From Dama dama (Eukaryota; Chordata; Mammalia; Artiodactyla; Cervidae): DNA of 64,000 bases. The stretch covers positions 72,881,001 through 72,945,000 of the forward strand of contig NC_083698.1 in assembly GCF_033118175.1 (NCBI RefSeq), read 5' to 3'. The position numbers and the translations under genes were made by a program. Shown one piece after another: positions 33,561-43,719 of this stretch. Every line of letters begins with the position of its first letter. The first letter of the stretch is position 1. The notes under the pieces were generated by a model. That model worked only from the letters and a program-made list of their open reading frames with translations. It was not told the DNA's origin and did not search any database.

Positions 33561-35249
33561 TACATTATAGACTTTATTAAAGCCAGCTCAATTTCAGGCA
33601 CAAATTCTGCACTTGCTTCTTTGAGACCAGTGCGACAGAAGCTTCAGCATTACGCATGTCTGTACCTCTCACTTCCCCCACAAGCCCAGGATGAAGGCCG
33701 TCATGAGTTCAGGCCCCTCCTGGTGGGTCCTCTGCCTTCCCTCACCCCACATCTGAATGGTTGAAATGACTCCCCACCAGCCCACAGGAAGGGGTCAGAA
33801 GCAATGAGGACAGAATGAAGGTGCCCTCATCCTCTCAGATATGGCATAAAGGAAAACTCTAAGGAATATAGCTCTAATTCTATTCATTGTTTGGAAAATC
33901 AAGCTTTATTCTTGATCTAAAACACTTTTCAATTTCTAGACGTGACTTAGAGTCCAGGATACAGTGGTCAGAATACGTGTGTGTGCACCACTGTGTGTGT
34001 GTGCACTTTGCACACGTGTACCCAAATGTGTGCTAATGACGTGCGCCACCCACACTTCCCCAGGAAAGAGAGGCCACAGACAGGCAGACAGGACGCAGCA
34101 CTTGTGTATCGGCTTCTGAGTGTTCAGACAACGACGTCTTGCAGACAGCATGGTTATGGGGCACACTTGCCCTTACTGCATACCTTTCTCAGGGCAGGTG
34201 TGGGCACCCAGGCACACCTACCCCTGAACAAACTTCTCTGGGGTGGGAAGAGAGGTGGTCCAGGGAGAAGCAGAGAGTTGGATGCTCCTGTGAGCCCCTG
34301 AGAGTGTCTCAGCCACATGCATTCAGGTCTGGTCCCAAGAGCACTGGGATTCTGAGATAAGGTTAGGGCTTGGGCTTCAGAAAACAGACAGGTGGCAGAA
34401 TCCTCCCCAAAGAGACACAGAGATCCCAAGGTAGGCCAGGGAGCAGGAGCGTCAATGTGGCCACAAGAGCACATCTACTCAGAGCAGCCCATGGGCTGTC
34501 TATGGATCTGAATCCATGTGGGAGAAGTGGGTTCTCCTGCGCCCTCCACGGATTGTGGGGATGCTGACTGAGGGAGGCAGAGCACTGATCTGTCTGAAGG
34601 TGGAGATGATGAGACCCAGAGTCAGAGCCACACCTATGCTAAACTGGGGTCGGAAGGCCAGTTGAGTGGTGGCAGCTGCCTGTCAAGGTCAGATGCTCCC
34701 CTGCCACACTCTGGATGTACACGGTTGTGTGCACCCCAGAACTCAGATGGACACAGAAGGACAACAACATGATAGTAGAAGACAAACTCAGGGACTGATG
34801 GAACTTAAACCTTCTCTGTTACCACTCATGAGATGGGCTGGGGAGAGAAAGTCAGTTGAGATACAGAAAAACAGACTTCTGGCCAATGCAAAGAACTAAG
34901 TTGATGCAGAAAATCTTTCCTCCTGTCTCAAACACATAGAAATGAGAGATAAAATACAAGCACACAACATTAGCAATGAATCTGGGTGACTGACACTAGA
35001 GAAAAAAAGATGGAGAATTCTTTTTACTTCATGCTTTATATTCCTAATGCTAAGAACTCATGAGGATCACAGAAGGAACAGAATTAAAAAGCAAATTTCC
35101 AAACCAGTGAAGGGGAAAATGGGTGAAATAAATGTGATCAATGTGAGTGTCAGGAGGGAAAGTCAGAGATAAGCAAAGAGCATGGCAAATAGACTATCAA
35201 AAAGTACATAGTAAACCAAGTCCAAAAACATGAGTAATCAAAACCATGT
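33561..35249. other. Unique sequence with a GT/CA-rich patch, no gene recognised
   Basis: 33976-34030 holds alternating 'gtgtgtgtgcac' purine-pyrimidine runs. Short open frames of about 100 codons at 33981-34474 overlap on both strands and are unsupported. Confidence 0.45.
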
Positions 35250-35261
35250 AAATGCATTAAA

Positions 35262-35467
35262 GTGTTAAGTCTCTCAGTCATGTTCAACTCTTTTTGACAC
35301 CACGGACTATAGCCTGCCAGGCTCCTCTGTCCATGGAATTCTCCAGGCGTAAATATTGGAGAGAGTAGACTTTCCCTTCTCCAAGGGATCTTCCTGACCT
35401 AGGGATCGAACCTGGGTCTCCTGCATTACAGGCAGATTCTTTATTGTCTGAGCCACCAGGGAAACCC
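35262..35467 (-). mobile_element. Bov-tA SINE, antisense, perfect TSD
   Basis: From 'ctctcagtcatgttcaact' to 'gccaccagggaaaccc', in reverse. The 12-bp 'aaatgcattaaa' flanks it at 35250-35261 and 35468-35479. Confidence 0.95.
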
Positions 35468-35699
35468 AAATGCATTAAACTCACCTCCTAAAAAGCATAG
35501 ATCATCAAATGGAATTAAACAAAATTCAGTGCTTTGCAACTTACAGAAGACAAATATAAAGCAAAGCAAATACTAAGAAAAAAATACAAGGCAAGCACTA
35601 ACCAGAATAAAGCTGTTGCAAAGTTTTACATCATTCATGCGTGTAACAAAAAACATTGTTAGGATTTGGATTAACTTCCCACCAGAAAGAACCAGAACA

Positions 35700-36180
35700 G
35701 CTGAGAATCACTCTCAGTGGAACCATGAGCCCCAACATCACTCCAGCTTTCCATCAAGATGCATCACCCACATGAAATGCTCCCAAAGCATGGTCAAATG
35801 TGTGGCTATGAAGGGGCCCTGCTGAATGGAAGTTGGCACTTGCCAGCTGCCTCTGCAAAGATTAAGTCATGACCACGGCAAACTGCTGACCTTCGACATC
35901 CCTTGAAAGGAGATCAGGGTGGAGATCAGAAATAAGACACTCTGTTCTCTGGGAAAAACCTAGAAGAACTGGCCTTCAGATAGTCAGATGTTTTCAGGTA
36001 AAGATTTTTATGAGCCCAAATTCTTACATCTTATCTTACCTAGAGAAACACTAATACTACGAACCAACATCTGGTCCTGGTTCTCCTGGCTAGCCCCTCA
36101 GCAGCTTTTCTACTTCTCTTCATCTCTGGGCCATTACCTTCAACTTTCTTGTGAAGTTTACTTCTTCTAGAATACAACAA
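35700..36180 (+). repeat. LTR-like ruminant repeat, copy 2
   Basis: Related to 4430-4987 over about 35820-36055 ('ggagatcagggtggagatcag', 'cactctgttctctgggaaaa', 'cttcagatagtcagatgttttcagg', 'tttttatgagcccaaattctta'). After 36055 the two copies diverge, so this one is either a different subfamily or a truncated or rearranged copy. No flanking retroviral genes. Confidence 0.45.
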
Positions 36181-36447
36181 ATCTCCAAGTGGTAGTATGA
36201 CAAGAATATTCCCTGGCCAACACCCAGACAATGCTAAAACCTGCCACCTTATCATTCCGCAGACTCTCATCTCCCTCCGTAAATGCACCCTGACAGAGAG
36301 CAGGCAAAGGGAACCCAGAGCCCCATGATGCCCCTGTACAGCCTGAAGAAGCCAGAGCAGTCATCACCCCTTTTCTCTTGAGACTGGATTCCCAAGTGCC
36401 TCAGAAAGGAAATAGGTAGGTAGTTAGACATGAGCAGAGTATCAAAA

Positions 36448-36660
36448 AGTGAAAGTGAAGTCACTCAGTTGTGTCTGACTCTTTGCGACCCCGTGGACTG
36501 TAGCCCACCAGGCTCCTCTGTCCAAGGGATTCTCCAGGCAAGACTAGTGGAGTGGGTTGCCATTTCCTTCTCCAGGGGATCTTCCCCACCCAGAGATCAA
36601 ACCCAGGTCTCCCGCATTGCAGGCAGATGCTTTCACCTCTGAGCCACCAGGGAAGCCCAT
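36448..36660 (-). mobile_element. Bov-tA SINE, antisense, perfect TSD
   Basis: Starts with an 'agtgaaagtgaagtc' tail, then 'actcagttgtgtctgact', and ends 'gagccaccagggaagccc'. 12-bp TSD 'agagtatcaaaa' at 36436-36447 and 36661-36672. Confidence 0.95.
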
Positions 36661-36997
36661 AGAGTATCAAAAGGGGCCAAAGAATTGGCCTTAAACATAA
36701 AGAGAGTGAGGAATGCGCTGTCTTAAGGACAGAAGAACAGAAAAAAACCAAGAAGTGTCTTGGAATCAGGAATGGAAAAAAACCAGACCCTTATCATCCT
36801 TCCCTCTCCCATGTTGTAACTATTAATGGATTTCAGGTCCTCCTGAGCAGTATAAATCGTCTCCCCTCCTACCCCACAGGGAGAAGGTATTTGCCTTACT
36901 CTTCCCCCACCCAGTATACCTGCCTCACTCAATCAGCAAACAACCTGCAAGACCCCGTCCCGCCTCTTATACCCTGGCTATAAAAATGGACTAAGGA

Positions 36998-37103
36998 TGC
37001 TCGCTTTGGCAGCACATATACTAAAATTGGAACGATGCAGAGAAGATTAGCATGGCCCCTGTGCAAGGATGACACTCAAATTCATGAAGCGTTCAATATT
37101 TTT
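36998..37103 (+). pseudogene. RNU6 (pseudogene): U6 spliceosomal snRNA pseudogene
   Basis: Collinear with U6 from nucleotide 2 to its terminal U run. Six differences from the mammalian U6 sequence as I know it: the 5' stem-loop C to T, the ACAGAGA box reading GCAGAGA, CTGTGC for CTGCGC, ACACTC for ACACGC, TTCATG for TTCGTG, and GTTCA for GTTCC. Several are CpG-decay changes. U6 is a catalytic core RNA of the spliceosome. The changed ACAGAGA box, the L1 fusion and the lack of a pol III promoter element upstream mark this copy as dead. Confidence 0.95.
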
Positions 37104-37627
37104 AAGGAAGCTATGGTACATATACACCATGGAATATTAGTCAACCATTAAAAAGAATTCATTTGAATCAGTTCTAATGAGATGGATGAAACTGGAGCCC
37201 ATTATACAGAGTGAAGTAAGCCAGAAGGATAGAGACCATTACAGTATACTAACACATATATATGGAATTTAGAAAGATGGTAACGATAACCCTATATGCA
37301 AAACAGAAAAAGAAACACAGATGTACAGAACAGACTTTTGGACTCTGTGGGAGAAGGCGAGGGTGGGATGTTTCAAGAGAATAGCATCGAAACATGTATA
37401 TTATCTACGGTGAAACAGATCACCAGCCCAGGTTGGGTGCATGAGATAAGTGCTTGGGCCTGGTGCAGTGGGGAGACCCAGAGGGATCGGGTAGAGAGGG
37501 AGGTGGGAGGGGGGATCTGGATGGGGAATACATGTAAATCCATGGCAGATTCATGTCAATGTATGGCAAAAAGCCACTACAATATTGTAAAGTAATTAGC
37601 CTCCAACTAATAAAAATAAATGGAAAA
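37104..37627 (+). mobile_element. L1 3' end fused to U6
   Basis: Starts inside the last ORF2 codons ('aaggaagctatggtacatat', matching 29657-29676 of the twin-primed L1) and continues through the 3'UTR to 'gcctccaactaataaaaata' and an A-rich tail. Confidence 0.95.
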
Positions 37628-37737
37628 AAAAATGGACTAAGGACCCATGTTCAGTGTTGGTTCTCCCTTGAGCTGGCCCACTGTTCTAACAGCATTTCCC
37701 ACTCTAATAAACTTTATTTATTTTTCAAAAAAAAAAA

Positions 37738-38105
37738 GATGCACCACCTGACTGTGGGCCCTAGGGAAAGAGGACCTGGGCAGCGTATGGCAGCCTTGCT
37801 GGGGCTAGAAGATGACAGAAAGTTTCAGGAAGAAAGGCAGAATACAGGAAAAGAACCCCCAAACCACAGGGACCCCCTTGAGCTTTTGCCAGGTACTAAG
37901 TTAGGCTTGTCATTCAGCAAGTGCTAAGCAAAACTCCACAAGACTGGGAGAAGAATGGTCAGGTTGGTTTAAACAGAATGGTGCCCAGACCTCACACAGA
38001 TCAGGCAATATTTATGCTATGACCAGTCAGAACATTGGGTCCTTGGAGATTATAGGGGCTCTCAGATCCTTTCACCACATGGGGAAAGAGTGAGAGGTAC
38101 TCTAA
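37738..38105. other. Unique sequence, no gene recognised
   Basis: No repeat, exon or RNA gene that I can support. Confidence 0.45.
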
Positions 38106-38420
38106 ACCAGGGGCCAGCAAACTGACCTGTGAGACAAATCTTGTCCACCACTGTTTTTGTTCCCCAGTGAGCCTGGAGTGGTTTGTAAATGTTAGAATAG
38201 CTGGAAAAAGTCAAAGAGGTAATAGTATTTCATGACAAGTAAAAATTAGATTAAATTCAAAATTTCAGTGTCTGTGCAATGGAGCTTTATTGGAAAACAG
38301 CCACGCTCAGTAGTTTACATATTGTCCAGGACTGTTTTGTGCTGTAATAGAGACATTGAAAGTTGTGACAGAGGCCTTATGGCTCATAAAGTCTAAAATG
38401 CTTACTATCTGGCCTGTTTG
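38106..38420. mobile_element. hAT-type non-autonomous DNA transposon remnant
   Basis: 'ccaggggccagcaaactgac' resembles the CAGGGGTCGGCAAACT terminal repeat of a common MER element. 'gagctttattggaaaacagccacgc', 'gtttacatattgtccaggactg' and 'cagaggccttatggctcata' follow in the expected order, to 'tactatctggcctg' at the right end. The right terminal repeat is decayed. The MER family name is not certain. Confidence 0.65.
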
Positions 38421-38879
38421 AGAAATGTTTTCTCATTAGAGAAATTCCTTGTTCTATGCTCCTAGTAGCAAAGCTAACAGCAGGATGTTTAAGAAAACAT
38501 GAGCATAATGAGGAAGGGGGAAGATTTTAAAGAACCAGACGGAGTTTCTAAAGATGCAAAATAACAGTATCTCAAATAAACTTATTGGGTGGGCTTTCAT
38601 CAGACTGGTCAATTTCTATGACTGTCACATGAGTATTTGAGCAAAAGACATATTTTCTAGGAGACAGTATAATCTTTGGTTTTGATTTATACAAAGCAAA
38701 TCTGAGTTATACAATCTGAATGTGACTTAACCTATAATATCTTCTCACACTGATTGCGTCTTCTATATGACATTTTTTTTGTCCATCTGAACCATCATAG
38801 ACTGACAGTGACATTAAACTCTTCTTGTTCAGTTCTTTTAATTTTAATTTGTCTATGTCATTATGTTTAAAGTGAGATT
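38421..38879. other. AT-rich sequence, nothing recognised
   Basis: Possibly old L1 debris, given the L1 directly to the right, but I see no decisive landmark. Confidence 0.35.
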
Positions 38880-39760
38880 CTGTGGGCAGCACGTAGTTGG
38901 GTTCCATTTTTTATCCATACAGACACTTTCATTCTTTTAATTGGTTTGTTTAGATCATTTACCTTTAATGCAATTCACTTAGGTAGGTCTATCATTCTAT
39001 TATTTGTTTTCTGTTTGTTCCTTCTGACTTTTGTTTCTCGGTTTCCCCTTCCTGTCTAGTTTTGAGTTGCTAAACATTGGGTATATCAATTTTAATTTGC
39101 CTACTGTGATTTTTCACCATATCTGCTTGTATAATATTTTCAGTGATTGTTCTGTTTGATATCAACTTTTATCCTCTAATTAGAGTATAAACTTACCATG
39201 AGATGGTTCCCTTTACCCTCCACCTTTTATGATTTATTTATCTTTTAATTATATCTACATAAGTTGAAAACACTATCAGACAATGGGTGTTGTTTTTGCT
39301 TTTTTTTTTTTTTTGCTCTCAGCATTCAGTTATATTCTTTAAAACTCCAAAAGTGAAAAATAATCTATTACACTTACTTAGATATTTAACATTTCTGTCA
39401 CACTCCTTCATTCCTGATGTACTAGCCTTTCCAGAATCATTTCCCATCCATCTGAGAATTTCTTCTGATAATTCTCTTGAAGCAGATCTTCTGGCAATGA
39501 ATTCTCTGAGATTTCCTTCTTCTGTGAAAAATTTTATTTCATCTTCATTCCTAGAGAATTTGATGGCTGGAGAATTTTGTGTTGACAATTCCTTCCTTAG
39601 TGCTTTAAAAGCGTGGACTATTCTTCTGGCCTTGATGATTTCTGATGAGAGAGTTACTGTCATTTGAATAGTTGTTCTGCTGTAAATAATGCATGGTTTT
39701 CCTCAAGTTGCTTTCAAGATCCCTTGATACTTAATTTTCAGTGTTTGATTGGGAGAGAAA
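38880..39760 (-). mobile_element. Old L1 ORF2 remnant, antisense
   Basis: 'ttggtttgtttagatcatttacctttaatg', 'ctgatgagagagttactgtcattt' and 'atgcatggttttcctcaag' are in the order of a reverse-complemented L1 ORF2. Overlapping frames on both strands at 39287-39667 come from this decayed copy. A poly(T) run lies at 39300-39315. Confidence 0.65.
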
Positions 39761-39771
39761 CAATATCTAAC

Positions 39772-39850
39772 TCAGGGTTCCTGTGAGGATGAAATGAGTT
39801 AATTCAGAAGAGCATCTAGAACAGGGCAACCATATGTCAAGGACTCAGTG
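39772..39850 (+). repeat. MIR 3' segment
   Basis: 'cctgtgaggatgaaatgagttaattcagaagagcatctagaacagggc' follows the MIR 'tgaggattaaatgagttaatacatgtaaagcgcttagaacagtgcc' order closely (split over 39781-39828). Confidence 0.7.
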
Positions 39851-41214
39851 AGTCCTTTATTATGAGATACTTTATTATGTATCTCAATATATGTAAAGAA
39901 AATCAAAGTCAACTCATTTTCATTTTGGAATACGTCATCTTATGAAACTGGAGTGGCTACATAAACTGTTCCTGAAGATGCTCTTCTTAAACACAGAGAA
40001 GAAGACCCCAACAAACAACCTTTCACGAGTCATCAGCAACTGGACAGCTTGTGATGAAAATTCCCTCACCCTGAAGTTGAAGGAAAAGAAAATTCAGAAA
40101 GTAGCTGGGGATTTAAAAAAGACAGAAAACCTAGAAAAGACAAAAATAGATAACAGAATACAGTGGTTTCTTAAAAAGACAGTACAACAGTGCCTCTTTC
40201 CATGAATTCGAGAACCTCAGTGCATTTTAGGAAACCTTACTAGAGTGAGAAATAACTGGGAGAAAGACAACAGCTGTTTTTAAAAAGAGATTATTAATAT
40301 CTTGACACAGTGGAGCACAGCAAGCATTTATTTCAAAATGCTAAGCTTTTGAGTTTCAATTTTCTAATTAAGAAGTAAAAAAAATTGCAACTGAGCTTGC
40401 TATTTAAATTGGAAATAAATGTGCATAAAACTAATATTTTAAAGAATCATTTTGCTTCTCTGTTCTGACTTTTCCATCTTTTCTACTCAAATCTTTAATT
40501 CATTCATAAAATAATAGAAAGCCCTTTAGTTTCAAATACTTCCGTTGATTTATCAAATAGAACAGAGTAAATCTAAAATTACTTAATAACTTATGAAACT
40601 GAAAGAACTAAAAACCAGTTGGCTAAATCACTATTTGTGTTTTTTCCAATTGTGGACACAAAATACCTTGAAGAGATGATACCTAAAGTTATTAAGTAGT
40701 ATAATATTAACATTTCCCAAGTGATCATGATAAATATGCCTTTATCCAGATGTTAAATTGTACCAAAATGCCCTAGCTAAGTTTTTAACTGGGAGAAGAT
40801 ACATATATAATACAAATAGCAGGCTATAAACAGTCATCAAGAGAAATCTCTCATTAATTTGAGTCCCTTTTAAACCTTTTAAATTGCTACTACCTTAATT
40901 CCTAACAATAAAAATAATCCAGAAGGACACATCATTTTCATTTATAAAACATTTATAAGATAAATTCCTCAATAATCAGGCAATCACTATGTCTTCTGGA
41001 GTTTGCAAAAAGCAATTTGATTTCAATTTACTAAGCAAAAATAGCAAGCTAAAAGAACAAATCTATAATAGGATTTTTATTTCATATGCAAGTATAAAAA
41101 ATTCTCTCTGTTAAGTGAAACATGGAATATTAACATTACATAACAAGCATGAATGATCTGATTAATTTAATGATCTTTATGCTTTATATTTTTTGAGACA
41201 TTACTAAAGGAAAT
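39851..41214. other. AT-rich unique sequence, no gene recognised
   Basis: About 1.3 kb with no transposon landmark. An 87-codon lysine-rich open frame at 39942-40205 has no recognisable motif and may be chance. Confidence 0.45.
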
Positions 41215-42660
41215 AATTTTAAAATAAACTTCTAATCTAGATAAGTGTTAAATGTACAAAAAGTTGTGAAAATGGTACAGAGAATTCTTATATAACTTAC
41301 ACCCATTTCCACTATTTATATTATTATATTATGCATTATCTTAAATGAAATATATATTGTTATAGTCCACATCTTAGTGAGCGTGCTCAATTGCTCAGTC
41401 GTGTCCGACTCTTGACGACCCTAGGGACTATAGCCCACCAGGCTCCTCTGTCCATGGGATTTCCCAGGCAAGAATACTGGAGTGGGTTGCCATTTCCTCC
41501 TCCAAGGGATCTTCCCAACCCAGCGATCAAACCCACGTCTCCTGCACCTCCTGCATTGGCGGGTTAGTTCTCTATGACTCTGCCACCCGGGAAGCCCACA
41601 TCTTAGTATGTTTAAGTTAATGAATCAATATTGACACATTATTATTTACTGATGCCCGCACTTTATTTGGACTTCCTTAGTTTTCATCCATGGTCCTTTT
41701 CCTGTCCCAGGTCCCACCTGAAATACCATATGATATTAGTTGTCATGTGTCCTTAGGCTCTTCTTAACTATAACAATTTCTTGAACTTTTTCTTGTTTTG
41801 GATGACTTTTACGGTTTAGAGACTTATCGGTCAGGTATTTTGTACCTAGACTGAGGTTTATCTGATGTTTTGCGATGATTACACTGGGGCTATAGGTTTT
41901 TAGGAGGAAGATCACAAGGATAGAGTTCTCTTCCCATCACAGCATATCAAGGATGCGTACTACCAACATAACTTATGATTCTTACCTTGGTCACCTGGCT
42001 GAAGTCATGTCTTCAGGTTTCTCCATTGTGAAGTTACTCTCTTCCCCGTTCCATACTGTGCTCTCTGGAAGGAAGTCACCACTATGCACAGCCCACACTT
42101 AAGGACTGGGGAGCTATGTTCCACTTCCCAGAGAGCAAAGCATCTCCATTGCTTGAATTTTCCAGCACAAAAGATTTGTAGCTTCTCCCCATTTATTATT
42201 TATTTATTTATGCAGTCATTTATTTATGTCACACTAGTGGATTCATTTTATTCTTTGGGCTGTAATCCAATATCACTACACTAATTTTGTTCCTATCACA
42301 GCCCCGGCTTTGGCCATCACGAGCTCCTTCGACTGGCTCCCAGGTCCCTATGACAACATCTTGCTTCTTCAGTCATTTCCTCTTCTGGCACTAACAGGGG
42401 TCTCAGGCTCACCCTGTGCATTCGCTGTCCAGACACAGAGTCAGCTTGGCATCTCGTTCCTTTCACCACTAACAATATCTCACCATACAAACAGGCACAG
42501 TTTGTTCGCCCATTCGCCTATTGAAGGACATCTCGATTGCTTCCAGTTTTTGGTGATTATGAATAAAGTTGTTCTAGGTACTAGTGTGTGACTTTTTGTG
42601 GATGTAATTTTTCAAATTAGTTGAAAAATACTCAGAAGTATTATAGATTTAAACAAAGTT
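41215..42660 (-). mobile_element. Old L1ME-type 3'-UTR, antisense, split by Bov-tA
   Basis: 'gtgttaaatgtacaaaaagttg', 'gatattagttgtcatgtgtccttag', 'gtcaggtattttgtacctag', 'ggtttctccattgtgaagttact' and 'ccatactgtgctctctggaag' run in the reverse order of an old L1 3' untranslated region. Further right lies ORF2-like 'tcgattgcttccagtttttgg'. Interrupted at 41379-41595. Confidence 0.75.
41379..41595 (-). mobile_element. Bov-tA SINE, antisense, perfect TSD
   Basis: From 'gctcagtcgtgtccgactc' to 'gccacccgggaagc', with an internal duplication 'ctcctgcacctcctgca' at 41538-41554. 12-bp TSD 'ccacatcttagt' at 41367-41378 and 41596-41607. Confidence 0.94.
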
Positions 42661-42689
42661 ATTTTGGGTCAATTAAGAATAGAAAACTA

Positions 42690-42842
42690 GGGACTTCCCT
42701 GGTGGTCCAGTGGCTAAGACTCTGAGCTCCCAGTGCAGGAGGCCCAGGTTCGACCCCTGGTCAGGGAGCTAGATCCCACATGCTACAACTAAGACCCAGA
42801 GCAGCCAAATAAATAAATAAATAAAATTTAAAAAAAAAAAAA
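42690..42842 (+). mobile_element. CHR-type SINE with perfect 15-bp TSD
   Basis: Sense head 'gggacttccctggtggtcc', 'ggttcgacccctggtcaggg' (box B-like region), 'gatcccacatgctacaac' and an (AAAT)n plus poly(A) tail. The 15-mer 'aagaatagaaaacta' flanks it at 42675-42689 and 42843-42857. The poly(A) tail and TSD fit L1-driven insertion. Confidence 0.93.
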
Positions 42843-42857
42843 AAGAATAGAAAACTA

Positions 42858-43419
42858 AAATATTTTATCTTCACTTATTTCTTCTCTGTGGCTCCACATT
42901 TCTGACATTATATCATTCTCTTTAGCCTGAAAGACTTCTTTAACACTGATGGCAGGGCAGTCTCCAGGATCATGAAGATCTTTCCTGGATCTTCTCAGTG
43001 AGAATGTGGTAATGTTGCTGGACTAAAAGCCCATGTGAGTGTGGACTCTGACTAAGACCCATAGGATTTCTCATCTCACACAATTCTGCACTCAACCTCC
43101 ATAATTCATCAAAATAACCACTTAAGTGCTAGCAGATTATGCATTTCAGGGACTTCTGTTTCAAGCAAGCAGTCTCTGACCTTTTCTTTCTCTGCCTACA
43201 CCTACCTGTCCAGATTTTGAGATGGTGGTTTGTACAGTGACAAGCTACTTGGTAGATCCAAGAAAAGTCATTGATTTCCAGACTGTCTACCTTTTCCTTG
43301 TTGAATTATGAGAATGATTACTTTGAAGCACTTTATATGTCATGGCTGAAATTAGAAGTCAAGATTTTTTTTTCATTGCTATGAACTTCAATATTCTGTT
43401 TTAGTCTCAGAATTTCAGG
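42858..43419. other. Unique sequence, no gene recognised
   Basis: No landmark of a repeat or exon. Confidence 0.45.
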
Positions 43420-43690
43420 TGCTTATCTATGTTTAGCTTTTTAAGAAACTGTAAAACTTGTCCAGAATAGCTCTTCCACTCTGCGCTCTGACCAGTCCTG
43501 AATGTAAGTTCCAGTTGTTTTACAACCTCATCAACAATGATATTGTCAACATTCTTATTTTTGCCATTTCCATTAAGTGTGTAATTATACCTTATTGAGT
43601 TTTTAAATTGTACTTCCCTAATGGCTAATGATGTTGAGCATTTTGTTGTGCTTGTTGGCCATTTGTATATCTTCTATAATTTCTCTTTTC
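43420..43690 (-). mobile_element. Old L1 ORF2 3' remnant, antisense
   Basis: 'gctttttaagaaactgtaaaac', 'ttacaacctcatcaacaatg' and 'taatgatgttgagcattttg' match the reverse of the ORF2 end region, as at 9800-10010. Confidence 0.65.
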
Positions 43691-43719
43691 CTGCCTTACC
43701 ATCCCAGAGAAACAGAAGA

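Larger units (their letters stand above)
36982..37643 (+). mobile_element. U6/L1 chimeric retrocopy with perfect 16-bp TSD
   Basis: U6 snRNA sequence (36998-37103) is joined directly to an L1 3' end (37104-37627). The 16-mer 'aaaaatggactaagga' flanks the pair at 36982-36997 and 37628-37643. One TSD around both parts shows that they inserted together. Template switching of L1 reverse transcriptase from L1 RNA to U6 RNA is the known route for such chimeras. The first-strand nick site reads TTTTT/AT on the minus strand, an L1 endonuclease-like site. Confidence 0.95.
36673..37737 (+). repeat. LTR-like sequence with TATA box and A tail, split by the U6/L1 insert
   Basis: Without the insert at 36998-37643, a TATAAAA (36979-36985) lies about 80 bases upstream of AATAAA (37706-37711), and an 11-A run follows at 37727-37737. 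'ctcccttgagctggcccact' precedes the polyadenylation signal. The spacing matches a retroviral U3-R boundary. The A run directly after R would fit a retrotransposed transcript rather than a genomic LTR. The family and the 5' limit are uncertain. Confidence 0.4.

Noticed and set aside
36998..37103. Functional U6 snRNA gene
   Set aside because: Flanked by a TSD, fused to L1, mutated in the ACAGAGA box, and with no upstream pol III type 3 promoter arrangement recognised.
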